Shown here: one piece after another, positions 48,776 through 60,274 of the stretch
Numbering within the stretch: the first letter of the stretch is position 1
Layout: each line of letters opens with the position of its first letter
Assembly (NCBI GenBank): GCA_032871835.1
Contig: CM065299.1
Span: forward strand, 82,899,652-82,963,651
DNA from: Dipteronia dyeriana
Taxonomy: Eukaryota; Streptophyta; Magnoliopsida; Sapindales; Sapindaceae
Length of the DNA: 64,000 nucleotides
Direction: 5' to 3'
Notes under the pieces: model-generated
Told to the model about the DNA's origin: nothing
What the model saw: only the letters and a program-made list of their open reading frames with translations
Database searches by the model: none
Program-made: the position numbers and the translations under genes

Positions 48776-50850
48776 ATGAAAAAGAGACCAATTTCGTAAA
48801 AGATGGATAGAAAACATTAACAATTTAAAAAAAAGCATCCCTTCCTTTGATTGGTATACTAATAGAAAAAACTTTAAACAAAACTGTTATGTTATAAATC
48901 GACAAAACTTTAGGACATACAAAACTAAAAGAGGAGAAGAAAAACAATTACACCCCCCTCTAAAAGAATTTGAAATTAACATGCCCAACGATGATGATCC
49001 TGCAGGATCAAACACGACAAAATGTACACCTTTTATCATTTTTGATGAACCAATGTCACAAACAGTACCTGCCTCCTCACACCAAATTGGTATCGTCATG
49101 AGACAAGGCAACTATACTAATTTCTTCCTCAACTCCATTGGAGAACAACTAGAAAAAATTGACCTAAACCTAACCCAGACTAGTGAATCACCCACCAAAG
49201 AGGTCACACCTCCATAGGTTTTTGTCCCTTATGAAACTGCAACCTCCTCTTCTAAGGGAAAAGAAAAAAATAAATCTGAACCCATGATGTTTCCTGACAA
49301 CACTGGAATAGAAAAATGTTTCGATAACCTTGTGGACGAAACAGAACTCCTTAGAGCTCTAGAAAAAAGATTAGGAAGAATACCTGGTGTTCATACTCCT
49401 AATATTCAAACAATTGACAAAACCATCCAAAACTCCTCTGATGAAGATGAAGTCTCTGACTTCCAAGATCTTATTCAAAGAATTACTACTAATGAAAAAA
49501 CAGACAGTTATAATAAAACTAAATATTACCATAACACTAAACCTTATTACCCTAAACCTTATTACCCAAAACCTACTCCTCCTGACTTACAATACGAAGA
49601 AACAGTCCCATACAGAGCTTACACTGGTAATGCTTGCTACCAATTCAATATTGACGGACTATCAGAATACTAGATCATTACGGTCTTAAGACAAATGCAT
49701 ACAATTGGTTACATTTACATTAAAAAAAACAAAACATGACCCCTTCTGATGATGTTACCTCTTTAACGACTGGTTTTGAAGGCCAACTATTTGGTTGGTG
49801 GACACACTTAGTGCACTTGCTAAGAGATCTATTATAGGACACACCAAAACTATAACTACTACTACACATGTCCAAGATCTATCTACATTTGAATCAACCT
49901 CTACACAAACCCAAACGACCACTACCACTTCTGAACCAAATGGCATAGATGTCTTATGCTATACCATATTAATACATTTTGTAGGAAATCCCAACATTAA
50001 CCAAGGAAAAGAATTTTCAAAAATCCAAAACCTCAAATGCAAGAAACTTAATGATTTTAAATGGTACAAATATATTTTCTTGACCGAAGTTTTCCAAAGA
50101 CCTGATAATGCAAATTCCTACTGGAAAGAAAAATTTATTTCAGGTCTTCCAAAACTATTTTCCAACAAAGTCAGAGATGAGATGGTTAGACATATGGGAT
50201 GGTCTGACTGGTCTCAAATTGATTTAAATACCTGGACTTATGGTGAAATAATTGATGCTATAAAAACGGTTGCTTTACAACTTTGTAATGATCTTAGACT
50301 TAAGAGCCAACTTTAACAACAAAAATTAACAACCAGGAAAGAATTAGGCTTCTGGTGTGAACAATTTGGTTTCGATAAATTATCTGCCCCTAAAAAGAAA
50401 CATAGAAAATATCCCAAATTCGTAAAAAATTATCCCTACAGGATTAATAAGGACAATAAAGCCAATAAAAAAGGAGAAACAATCAGGTCTCCTAAAAAGT
50501 CTTCCTTTCATAAAAAGAAGAATTATTACAAGAAACAAAAATCTTATAAAAAATCCAACAGATGTTTTAAATGTGGCAAAGAAGGACATTATGCTAACAA
50601 ATGTCCAGACCAAAAACAAAAAATTAACAACTTAGAACTAGATGACCAAACTAAAGAAAAAATATAGCAAGCTTTATACACAGACGATGATACTTCCTCA
50701 TCTTCAACCTCCGACAATGAAGTTCTTGTTATTAATGAGTCATCTTCTGGATCCGACACTTCTTCTGAATCAACTGAACCAGTAACCCAACCTTGCTTTT
50801 GCAAACAAATTAACGTCCTTGACAAACAAGATTATTCCTGAAGGATTAGC
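48776..50850 (+). pseudogene. Viral coat protein region
   Basis: Capsid part of the viral polyprotein. The upstream linker (48776-49670) includes a Ser/Thr-rich stretch and a Tyr/Pro-rich PYYPKPYYPK patch. The capsid core at 49795-50316 has the FWK/YWKEKFISGLPKLF block typical of caulimovirid coat proteins. A lysine-rich basic region follows, then a CCHC knuckle CFKCGKEGHYANKC at 50563-50604 that binds nucleic acid. An acidic serine-rich tail ends near 50840. Stops are at 49215, 49671, 50314 and 50665, and a frame change lies between 49680 and 49795. Damaged and not translatable as one protein. Confidence 0.82.
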
Positions 50851-51656
50851 ATGATTGATAGTATTTAGGATCCTATCCAAAAAGCTCAATATATTAGAAA
50901 ATTACAACCAAAAATTACTAGTGAATCAACGTCTAGCAAAAATACTTTTAATGAACCAAAACCTATTAAAAATGCCCCTTTTGAAAACCCTGATTTGAAC
51001 AAAATGTTTTAGGAAAATTTCAAGCCAAATCCAGAAAAGTAACCATTTCTGATTTACAAAAGGAAATCACTGGCATTAAAGGAGAAATAAAAATTCTAAA
51101 AGCTCAGATCCAAGATTTACAAATCAAAAAGAGTTTACAACCAAGTTTCAATAATTCTAATGAATCTGACAAAGTTCAAGAAAAAGAGCAAGATAGTCAA
51201 GACAATCAACAGATTAATACCGATTAACAAATTAACTCCATCCATGAAATAAAAATCCAAAAATGGTTTATTGAAATTGATGTCAAAATTGCTTCTAGTT
51301 ATAATATCAGGGTTATTGCCCTTGTTGATACGGGAGTTAATTTAAATTGCATTGTTGAATCTCTGGTTCCTACTAAATATGTAGATGCGACTACAAAGAC
51401 TCTTTATGGCACTAATAAAATAAAATTAGATATCAAATACAAACTCACCAACGCCAAGGTTTGCAACAATGGAGTTTGTTATAACAATGACTTTATCGTA
51501 GTCAAAACCCTTTCTCAGAATAAAATATTAGGGTTACTTTTTTTATATCTGATCTCACCCTTCCAAGTTATTGCAGAAGGGATTGTCACTGAGTACCTAG
51601 GAAAAGAAATTCTATTTCCTTTTATTTTTCCAGTTGTAGTCAGAGACTTAAACATT
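50851..51656 (+). pseudogene. Viral aspartic protease region
   Basis: After a helical, charged linker (50880-51230) the protease domain starts near 51250. The active-site triad D-T-G lies at 51327-51335, flanked by hydrophobic IALV and VNLNCIV. Stops at about 50866 and 51225 separate it from the coat protein. It would process the polyprotein in particles. Confidence 0.75.
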
Positions 51657-52560
51657 TTGAAAAATAACAATATTTGCCAGGAAAATCATGATCCTATTGA
51701 CAATTATATTGCCACACTTACCAGAAAACAAAACCAACTAAACTTTTTAAAAGATGACCTAGTTTTCCAAAGACAAGAAAACAAATTAGAAGAACCCCTT
51801 TTTCAAAGAAAAATAAAAGATTTTAAAGAAAAACTAGAAAAGGAAGTTTGTTCGACCATTCCAAATGCGTTCTGGGATAGGAAGAAACATATTGTTACCC
51901 TTCCCTATACCAAAGATTTTCATGAAAAAGGAATCCCAACTAAAGCCAGACCTATCCAGATGACTGACAGCCTTGTAGAATATTGTAAAAAAGAAATTCA
52001 AGATTTACTTGACAAAAAACTCATCAGACCCTCTAAATCCCCATGGAGCTGCCCTACTTTTTATGTCCAGAAAAATGCAGAAATTGAAAGGGGAGTTCCC
52101 AGACTAGTTATTAACTATAAATCCTTAAATGAGGCTTTACAGTGGATTAGGTATCCATTACCAAACAAATCCGATATATTAAAAGACTTTATGATTCAAT
52201 AATATTTTCAAATTTTGACATGAAATCAGGCTTCTGGCAGATCCAGATTGCAGAATAGGACCGTTATAAGACAACCTTCACAGTTCCCTTTGGACAATAT
52301 GAATGGAATGTCATGCCTTTTGGTCTTAAAAACGCTCCAAGTGGATTTCAATACATTATGAACAATATCTTTAATTCCTTCACTGAATTTTCTATTGTTT
52401 ATATAGATGATGTTTTAATATTTTCAAAAAACATTAACCTTCACTGGAAACATTTAGAAATATTCTTCAAAACTATCAAATACAATGGATTAGTTGTTTC
52501 AGCCCAAAAATCACCCTCTTTCAAACCAATATTAGGTTTTTGGGCCACAACATAAAAAGA
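51657..52560 (+). pseudogene. Viral reverse transcriptase
   Basis: The fingers region has KARPIQMT, IQDLLDKKLIRPSKSPWSC and RLVINYKSLN. A frame break at about 52200-52310 interrupts the palm. Then MPFGLKNAPSGFQ and the catalytic Y-I-D-D at 52400-52411. The RT copies pregenomic RNA into DNA in the family. The frame is lost again after 52555. Confidence 0.88.
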
Positions 52561-53223
52561 GGAACAATTGTTCCCATATAAAGAAGCCTAAATTTTGCTG
52601 ACAAGTTTCGTGACGAAATAAAAGACAAGAAACAGCTACAAAGATTTTTAGGATGTCTAAATTATATTTCAAATTTTTACAAAGAACTTAGTATTTGTTT
52701 GTAAACCACTTTTCCAAAGACTTAAGACCAATCCTTTTCCATGGACTGAGGGACATACTAGATCAGTCCAACATGTGAAGAAATATGTTAAAAAACTTCC
52801 TTGCCTGACTATTTGTCATCCCACAGCTCCAAAAATAGTTGAAACAGATGCTTCTGATAAAGGATTTGGTGGGGTTTTGAAACAGAACATTTGTAGTAAA
52901 GATTGTTTAGTTAGGTATGTTTCAGGATCCTGGAACGATACCCAATTAAAATACTCAATAGTCAAAAAGGAAATTTTAGCTATTGTTTTGACAATACAAA
53001 AATTGCAAGATGATTTGATCGATCAAAAATTTGTTTTAAGAGTTGATTGTCAATCGGCAAAATATATTTGGAAAAAAGATGTCAAAAACCTTGCCTCTAA
53101 ACAAATCTTTGCTAGATGGCAAGCTCTTTTATCTGCTTTCGATTTTACATTGAATATATAAAAAGATCAGAAAATAGTCTCCCCGATTTTCTGACCAGAG
53201 AATTTTTACAAGGAGAAAAATGA
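52561..53223 (+). pseudogene. Viral RNase H and end of ORF1
   Basis: VETDASDKGFGGVL carries the first catalytic Asp, SIVKKEILAIV the Glu, and FVLRVDCQSAKYIW a further Asp. The ORF in one frame ends at 53161, but a one-base shift lets the reading continue to TGA 53221-53223, with a SLPDFLTREF-type ending typical of the family. That stop overlaps the next ATG. Confidence 0.85.
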
Positions 53224-54633
53224 ACGGTACAAACAGAGGTCGTGGTGGCCGAAGCCTTAGTGGCAGAGGCTCAGTTAGACCAGACTTATCAGACAAGAGC
53301 TCGGGCTTATCATCGACTTATCATACTTCCCCTCGAGGAAGTCATAAAGACAAGTATGCAATTTCACTCATTACTCAGCCCAAATCACCCCAGACATTGC
53401 CCATACAATTTCCTCAGTTACCCCCTGCTGGGCCTTCATCAAGCAGAAGCCCAAGCCAAAGCGCAGTACACATGACCAATACATTCTCACCACTAGTCAT
53501 TGACAGCAACCCTTTTAAAACTATTGTCTCCTCAAAGATAAGCCCACATTCGAACAAGCAAGACAAGATTTTAGCCCAGGCCTCATCATCACCCCTTCCA
53601 AAAATCAACCAACCCACTTATTCCTACATAAATAAACCTTTCTTTGACAGATTCTTTGCATTAGAACAACATTTTATGCATGCCCATTATTTTAGGGAAC
53701 CCAAAAAACTGGCTGATGACCTTATCAACCCGTTATTTGGAAGAATTCCTGAAGACTTATCAAAGAGACATATATTCTATGAGTTTATTCTCGTAGATAC
53801 AGATTCAATTTTCATTTCTGATGTTTTTGACAAAATAGACAAAAAAAAATTGATTTTCAGAAAAATCAAGATTTGTAACATTATTACTTTAGAACAATGG
53901 GGTGGTGACCCCAATTCAAAAATTAAATTTTAGTAGAATTTTTCATATATCAGACTTTTCTTACTGGGATTATATCGATGCATGGACAAAAATATTTTAT
54001 GGACAAAACCCAGGAAATTCCCTTTCTTGGTTCATTTATTTCGCCAAAAATTTCCATCTCGATATACCTATTTGGTTTTTAGAATGGTGGGACAAATTCG
54101 GACCTACTATTGATTTCCTCCCAATACAAGTTAAAGAAGGTTATTCCTTCTGGATTTCAAATGTTGACTGACCAGATGAATGGGAATTTTTCCCAGATCT
54201 ATTTCTCTTTTTTGTCCACTTCAACCTAACATGGATACTCATACTTAAGTATTCCATCCAAGACAAGCTGATAGGAAATGTGAATGTCCCATATTTCGGT
54301 AGACAAGTGAAAATAAAGTGGTGGAGCGGTATGAATTTGGCCAACCATGGAAAAGATAGAATTTCCAAGTGGCTTTCTGACAATCCTACACTTCGCAACA
54401 AAGTTTCAGACCAGTCTGGCTTCCTGATGGCCAAATCCCAAAATCAGGCCAGAATTGCTACAGCCAGCACCTCTGATGAACTCATAAGAATAGCAGAAGA
54501 AATGAAGAACACAATGACCAGTATGTCCCAAGCTAGTTCTGACCAAGGTGAAGACAAAATCAATGAGGAAGACCCAGACAATTATGCATTCGATAGCGAG
54601 GACCCATCAACCTATTTTGGACACGACCCATGA
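53220..54633 (+). pseudogene. Viral second ORF, function unknown
   Basis: ATG at 53220 overlaps the ORF1 stop as ATGA, a layout compatible with reinitiation. The N-terminal part (to about 53590) is rich in Gly, Ser and Pro. The central part has aromatic-rich blocks (SYWDYIDAWTKIFYGQNP, WFLEWWDKFGP) with conserved-looking tryptophans. The C-terminus is helical and acidic, ending at 54633. Two breaks, a stop at 53931 with a frame change and a stop at 54169, disrupt it. I recognise no domain. Its position matches the ORF2 of florendovirus-like genomes, whose role is not known to me. Confidence 0.65.
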
Positions 54634-54728
54634 TGACAGACAGCTGGCAGATAAGATAAGGATGCTTATCCTTCCACATAATGACAGACAGTTGGCAGAC
54701 AAGATAAGGACATTGACAGACATAAAAA
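54633..54728. repeat. 48-bp direct repeat in viral intergenic region
   Basis: ATGACAGACAG begins at 54633 and again at 54681. The units hold GGCAGAYAAGATAAGGA. A third partial unit TTGACAGACATAAAAAGAT follows. Confidence 0.75.
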
Positions 54729-55535
54729 GATAGGAATCTTATCCAAAAAGGCATCGACAAAATAAAAGTGACAGGCTGCCAGACAACGACAACTTTAATA
54801 ATTCGAGAAAAAACAACTATTGTTTGTAAAAAAGTAACTATGGTTTCTTAACCAAGGTTACTCCTAGCTCTATATATTGTTTAGATGCTTAGAGTTTTAT
54901 CAAGTTCAGTTTTGAAGTATGTTTAAAATTTTCTCTCTGATTGCTCTGCGTAGCATCACTATTCCCCCTTCTCTGTAAATTTTTGTACTATAAATAAAAG
55001 TGTGAGACTTATTCCTGTATATCACCCTTGCTGTCAAACTTATTTACAAATCACTATAAGAAATTATTACTTTATCTCTATTTTTATGACTTATTGTTAT
55101 TTTCTGGTCTGAGTATATAGGCTGGAAACCCTGACTTATCCGTAAGCGGTTGTATTATACCGACTAGGATACACTTGTGGTAAAACAACGCCACGTACTC
55201 AACAGAACCATTATTTTATACTTGTATTTATACTGTATTGTTGAATAGTAACTCTTACCCGGATTGCTGCAGGTAGAGTTTAAATCTTCACTGTTTCTGT
55301 TATGTTCTTAGAATTGTTATATATTATCCTGTGTTTTTTATTTTATATTATCTTGCTCCGCTTTGGTATCAGAGCCTTAAGGCTTGTTGAAGAAGATAGT
55401 AGTGACTATTTCTAGGTGCAAAAGTCAGTAGGTCTGTAGGGTGTTTGCCGTCTGCCATGAGAGCTATAGGTTGTTGACCCGTTTGACCAGGCTGTGAGTC
55501 AAAACCTAGGATATTTACTATTTATTTTCTTTACC
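54634..55535 (+). promoter_or_regulatory. Viral intergenic region with promoter, poly(A) signal and primer site
   Basis: It contains a 48-bp direct repeat (54633-54728) with ATGACAGACAG and AAGATAAGGA motifs, a TATA-like CTATATATTG at 54870, and AATAAA at 54997. Next comes a long leader with the tRNA-Met primer site TGGTATCAGAGC at 55362. The TATA-to-AATAAA distance of about 125 bp would leave a terminally redundant pregenomic RNA, as expected for the family. Inference from motifs only. Confidence 0.7.
55362..55373 (+). other. Viral primer-binding site
   Basis: TGGTATCAGAGC, an exact initiator tRNA-Met complement, in the viral (plus) orientation. This is the conventional position 1 of a caulimovirid genome. 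Confidence 0.85.
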
Positions 55536-56793
55536 ATGTCTGCGAGTAGTTTTAGACCTGGGATTGAGCCCGATGATATGAATAGTTGCACTGGACAATT
55601 TGTAGCTAATTATGAGATTTTGGGATGACAAAGATTTAATCAATTGGCAATTGCCCAATATTCAACAAAGCAGTAACTATAAGAAAAAACTTTTAGATTT
55701 CAGAACCCTTTTGGGTGAAAAGACCAAAGAAATAAATGAAAATTTTCAAAATAATACTTTTTTGACAAATCTTTTAAATAAAAACAGTTTGACTCACTAT
55801 AACAAAAAAGGTTTTAATGACCTACATATTGAAAGTGTCCAAGTAGGAATTAAACTTCTTTCAAAAATTGGACTAAACAATTATTTGTTAATTGTTTTAA
55901 GAGACAAAAGAATTACTAACTATAAAGAATCAATTTTAGGAATGGCATAAACATCTTTAACTTATGGCCCTATATACTTTCAATGTTATCCAAATTTTAC
56001 AATAGCCTTAAACACAGATGAACACAAAGAAAAATGCCTAGTTATTGACATCCAAACTTATAACTATCAATTCCTAGAAAAATCTAGCCCTTATAAACTT
56101 GTCTACAGAGTTCATTACAGAGTCTTGACTTCTGGACTTATCCCCAGCTACATACCCCCTTCCGTACCAGCTGGCCAGACCATATGCTTTAACGCATCCC
56201 CCTCAGTCAATGTCCTAGTACCTGTTCCAGTCAGATAGGAAAACATTAAGTTTCCAGATGATTGGGTCAAAGAACAAGTTGACCAACCAACATACAGACC
56301 ACCCATGAGAAACCTCCATGACTGTGTTACTGAGGAACATGGAACCCTTAGAATATCTTTCAAAAGAGGCCTATCACTTAAAGATAATAGCAGTAACCAT
56401 TTCAGATCACTAAATGACTTCCAATCAGCCAGAAACTCCTTGTCAAGCCTGTCTAGACAAAACATTGCCAGACAAATACCCAGTCTAGCCCCTAGACAAA
56501 TCAGACAAATAACCAATCTCAGGCCCAACACAACAACTCCCAGCCCAGCTGCTAATTACGACCCAGAAGAAGACTCTAGCGAACCCATTGTAAACCTGGT
56601 CCTTAGAAGAAGAAGGCCCAAGCTCAAAACAGAAATACCAACACATGTGGCCCATGTCCAAAAAACCCCGGAACAAGTGGCCCAACCAATTCATACCTAT
56701 GACCAAGGCCAAACCTCAGCCCAACCAATTCATGAACAAGGCCAAACCTCACCTACTCCTTCACAGGTCCTGACTGAAATTATTGACCCATAA
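55536..56793 (+). pseudogene. Viral movement protein
   Basis: The start is probably ATG 55536. The 30K-type movement domain is clear: ESVQVGIKLLSKIG, LIVLRDKRITNYKESILGM and, after an in-frame stop at 55948, LTYGPIYFQCYPNF and YKLVYRVHYRVL. The family protein lines plasmodesmata to move virus between cells. A frame change near 55610-55625 and stops at 55948 and about 56236 break it. The C-terminal half is a Pro/Gln-rich linker with a duplicated TSAQPIH/QGQTS unit that would run on into the coat protein in the circular form. The stop at 56791 is inside this linker. Confidence 0.85.
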
Positions 56794-56864
56794 CCACCGG
56801 TCCGTTTCATTAATGTCATTGACAAAGAATCCAGTATTGATCTTAACCTCTTAATTAATTTATA

Positions 56865-58321
56865 TATATCCTTGTTTGTATCCTATACAAACTCTTATAT
56901 ATGTGGACACACCAATTTGCATCCAATGCAATCTCTTGTGTTATAATTGATATATATCTTTTAATTATCCTTTTCAAATATATATAATATATTAAAAGTG
57001 ATAATAAGTATTTTAAATTTAAACTTAAATTCAAATACTTAGATAAATGATTTAGTAAAATAAAATAATCATATTATTTTATCTTTACCTAAATCCATAT
57101 ATCAACTAACACCCTCCAATTAATAGTTAACTAATAATTCATAATTATCAATATAATTAAATAATCTAATTATTTAATTAATTTAACAATTAACATTTAT
57201 TAATTAAATAATCTCATTATTCAATTAATTCCGGAATATATATGTGTCACTTTTGTAACACAATTAATTGAACAATCCAATTAATTAACCGTGACCCTTA
57301 TTACCTAAATCGATTGGGCTAGTAAGGGGACCTAATGGACCCACAGTATTTTGAGCTCCAATAATCCTCGGAATCATTAATTAAACTCTTTAATTAATAT
57401 TCCTTGATTATTAACTCCGGTGTTATTCCACTAAAAACCCGAAACTGCACTCTCTCAACTGTAAACGCTTTTACACAGACCGATACAACTCGGTGTCCAT
57501 CGATATAGCTATTACACATGGTGTGATCCTCCACAGTAGTTCATAATTAGAGCTGGGTCATAATGTCCGTTATAACCCTCTAATTACATATATCCTTTAA
57601 GTATCATTGATTCTATAATGAACAATAAATCCTATTTCCTCACGGAATTAGGAGAGCGCTCATATTGTCCAAGCCCCGAATCAACCCGTAAGGGAACTAC
57701 CATCTACTTCTCACAAGAAGGAGTGGATTTCACTATTGTGTACAAACCTTCCCAGCCACAAGCCAAACCGCAATCCCAACATACGGAATATATTGATCAG
57801 GAAATGCATCTGATCTCACCCATGGTATATCAAAGACTACGATTTAACCTGAAGGAGTCAATGAGACACTCAGAATTAAGATCACCCATATATAGCCATC
57901 CTTAGTTGATATATATGAATCTCATCTGTAAACGGATCATGGTTAGAGATTCATATAGATCATGGCCCAGTCCTATATGATCACATCATACAAGGTGTCT
58001 CCATTCCCATATCTCATATGAATGATTCATGATAGAATCATCGTACATTACGAAATGGACCGCAACTATAGATTAATCACAAATAAAGTATCCAACTTTA
58101 TTTGCTATCTATGTACCTTTTAAATTGCACGTCTCTTACTGTATCCATCCGTATATGACACTCATATACACAGTTCGAGATTACATCTGACAATCTTAGA
58201 TGTTTAAATATATGCACAAGTTTATAAAATAAATAACATAGCATGAATGAATTGAACTTTTCTTTTTATTTATTTCATAAATCCATATACAAATTACATC
58301 TTTAGGGCATAAACCCCAACA
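56865..58321 (-). repeat. Copia LTR, outer part
   Basis: Homologous to 6030-7469. The end AAACCCCAACA abuts gypsy1 RNase H. The 57618-57905 reading is a chance ORF of the LTR. Confidence 0.8.
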
Positions 58322-59892
58322 GGTGGCTGCCAAAAATCATGGGATGCGATTGCACCATTCAATACAAACTTAGAAAGGAGAGCGAGGGAGCTGATGCGCT
58401 TTCGCACATGTCTTCATTTCAGTTTCTGGCTATTTCATTGCCTATAGCTAATTGGTGGAAGGTGCTTCAACATGAGGTAGCTCGTGAAGAATATTATGCT
58501 AAGTTTGCCAAGTCCCATTTTCGACAGTATACTCAACAGGATGGAGAGTGGATGCTGGGTGGAAGGATTCAGTTAAGCCCAAAATCAACCTTGTTGCCTG
58601 TGGTCTTAGCAAAAGGTCATGCCTCCCCGAGCGATGGTCATTTTAGGTTCCAAAAGACCTTGTGTCGAATCAGCGAGAGTTTTGCTTGGCCAGAATTGTG
58701 CTTAACGGTGAAGGAATATATCTACAATTGTGATGTTTGTCAACGCTATAAATAGGACAACTTACGACCAGCCGGACTACTCCAACCGTTACCGATACCA
58801 CAACAGATATGGTCCAAAATATCCATGGATTTCTTAGAAGGCTTACTAGTGTCGCAAGGTCAGGATGTGATCATGGTAGTGGTCGATTGTCTCTCCAAAT
58901 ATGCTCATTTCGTGCCTTTAAAACACCCGTACACAGCAGTCACAGCGCCCAAAGCATTTGTCACAAACGTTGCTCGTTTGCATGGTATACCAGCAGCCAT
59001 AGTGAGCGACCGAGACAAGGTATTTCTTAGCTCTTTTTGGCACTCTCTTTTTAAGTTACAAGGCACACATCTCCAATTTAGTTCAGCTTACCATCCACAA
59101 ACCGATGGACAAACGAAAGTGGTTAGCCATACATTGCAGCAATATCTCAGACGTTTCACTGGTGATCAACCAAAAAAATGGATGGAGTGGTTACCACGGG
59201 CTGAATATAGTTATAATACGACTATTCATTCATCCATGAAAATGACCCCTTTTGAAGTTGTGTACGGTGTTCCGCCTCCACCATTGATAGCATACACTCT
59301 GGGAACAACAAAATTACAAGCAGTAGAGGAGACCTTACGGTCTAGGGATGAAATTCTCTGTGACTTGCGTCGTAATCTGCTAGGTGCCCAGACGCGAATG
59401 AAATTGTAGACGGACAAACATAGGCGTGAGGTCCATTTTTCTGTTGGGGATTATGTTTATTTATGTTTACAGCCTTACCGTCAAAAAACGGTGGCTTTTT
59501 CCTACAGCTCTTTGAAGTTAGCACCAAGGTTCTTTGGGCCATATAAGATAGTAGCTCGAATTGGTCCAGTGGCATATAAATTAGAGTTACCGGTGGGTGC
59601 AAGAATACATGATGTATTCCATGTTAGTCTACTCAAGAAATAATTGGGCTCAGTTGAGGTGGCGGGCATGAATTTTCCTCCGGTAGCTGATGATGATTCC
59701 TTACTACCATGACCATAGTTCATTTTCGATCGTCGTATTGTTCAAAAGGGTAGATATAGTCCGAAAATGGAAGTTTTGGTCCAATGGTACGAGGTGCCGA
59801 AGGAAGACACTACGTGGGAGAATTTGAGGCGTTTTTCCAGGACATATCCAAATTTTAACTTTGAGGACAAGGAACTTCGAAGAGGGGTGGAA
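58322..59892 (+). pseudogene. pol: Gypsy1 RNase H tail, integrase and chromodomain
   Basis: It begins in the RNase H tail (WLPKIMGCDCTIQY, ESEGADALSHM). Then come the integrase zinc region ending CDVCQRYK, the core WSKISMDFLEGL, MVVVDCLSKYAHFVPL, HGIPAAIVSDRDKVFL, SSAYHPQTDGQTKVV with the catalytic Glu replaced by Lys (TK for TE), and RAEYSYNTTIHSSMKMTPFE. A G-D-x-V-Y block and FHVSLLKK follow. The C-terminus FIFDRRIVQ, VLVQWYEVPKEDTTWEN is a chromodomain, marking a chromovirus. Stops are at 58753, 59407, 59641 and 59710. The terminal TGA is formed by the first bases of the LTR (59893). Confidence 0.88.
59880..59892 (+). other. Gypsy1 polypurine tract
   Basis: AAGAGGGGTGGAA directly before TGATAC of the LTR; still coding for the last residues of pol. 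Confidence 0.75.
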
Positions 59893-60274
59893 TGATACAA
59901 GTAGTATGGTGTGCATGTGTGCTGCAAGACATGCATGCTAAACAGGGGAAGGCGTTAGTGCACGTGAGACTGTTTTTTAAGAAGGACCAAGTCTGCCTTT
60001 GTTGTTAGTATTGTTATTAGAATGAGTCAACAATAAGTTGAGGGTTGAGTGGGTGCGTGAATTGCTCCACGACTTCAGCTCACGTTAGTTCTCTTGTTAT
60101 TTGTTATTTTATTGTTTACTTATTCTGTAAGGCCTATATAGGTCAGAGGTTTTTGAATAAAAAGGGTATCGAATATTATCCCAGTTATCCTTTCTCTTCC
60201 TAAATTCTTTTCTTCTCTCGTTTCTTAACCTCATTTTCTCCTTCTTTACTGATTAAATAAATTACTACGTATCA
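59893..60274 (+). repeat. Gypsy1 3' LTR
   Basis: 382 bp with perfect inverted ends TGATAC / GTATCA. It contains a TATA-like GGCCTATATAGG at 60140 and AATAAA at 60156. The partner LTR at the left is not found; it was lost upstream of the TIR element. Confidence 0.8.

Larger units (their letters stand above)
48776..56864 (+). mobile_element. Endogenous pararetrovirus (Caulimoviridae), permuted near-unit copy
   Basis: About 8.1 kb in the plus direction: linker and coat protein, protease, RT, RNase H, a second ORF, an intergenic region with TATA box, AATAAA and a tRNA-Met primer site at 55362, then the movement protein. In caulimovirids the primer site and movement protein come first, so this copy is a circle opened between movement and coat protein. 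Both edges fall in a TA-rich part of the copia LTR. Each coding block has stops and frameshifts, so the copy is defective. A two-ORF layout with movement, coat and pol in ORF1 suggests a florendovirus-like virus; the genus is not proven. Confidence 0.87.
47798..58321 (-). mobile_element. Copia remnant: leader plus one LTR, interrupted by the pararetrovirus
   Basis: 47805-48267 repeats the leader at 4780-5242. The minus strand at 48254-48265 reads TGGTATCAGAGC. The LTR starts at 48268 (TGTTGG) and resumes after the viral insert at about 56865 to end AAACCCCAACA at 58321, where gypsy1 RNase H begins in frame. The copia gag-pol and other LTR are missing at the left, replaced by the truncated SIRE-like LTR. 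Confidence 0.78.
30314..60274 (+). mobile_element. Gypsy1: plus-strand chromovirus-type Gypsy, split and internally deleted
   Basis: Its parts in order are gag 30314-30760, gag remnant 37378-37417, RNase H-integrase-chromodomain 58322-59892 and 3' LTR 59893-60274. The gag C-terminus, protease and RT are missing. The intervening 28 kb is occupied by gypsy2, a SIRE-like element and a copia/pararetrovirus nest. The assignment of the two ends to one element rests on strand, order and complementary domain content; it is an inference. Confidence 0.6.

Noticed and set aside
55362..55373. tRNA-like sequence (also at 5229, 19538, 36559, 45373, 48254)
   Set aside because: Only the 11-12 bases complementary to a tRNA 3' end are present; these are retroelement primer sites, not tRNA genes.
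48776..56864. Activatable (infectious) endogenous virus
   Set aside because: Every coding block has stops or frameshifts, and only one permuted unit is present.
57618..57905. 95-aa plus-strand ORF
   Set aside because: Part of a copia LTR; the same text at 6770-7060 is not open.
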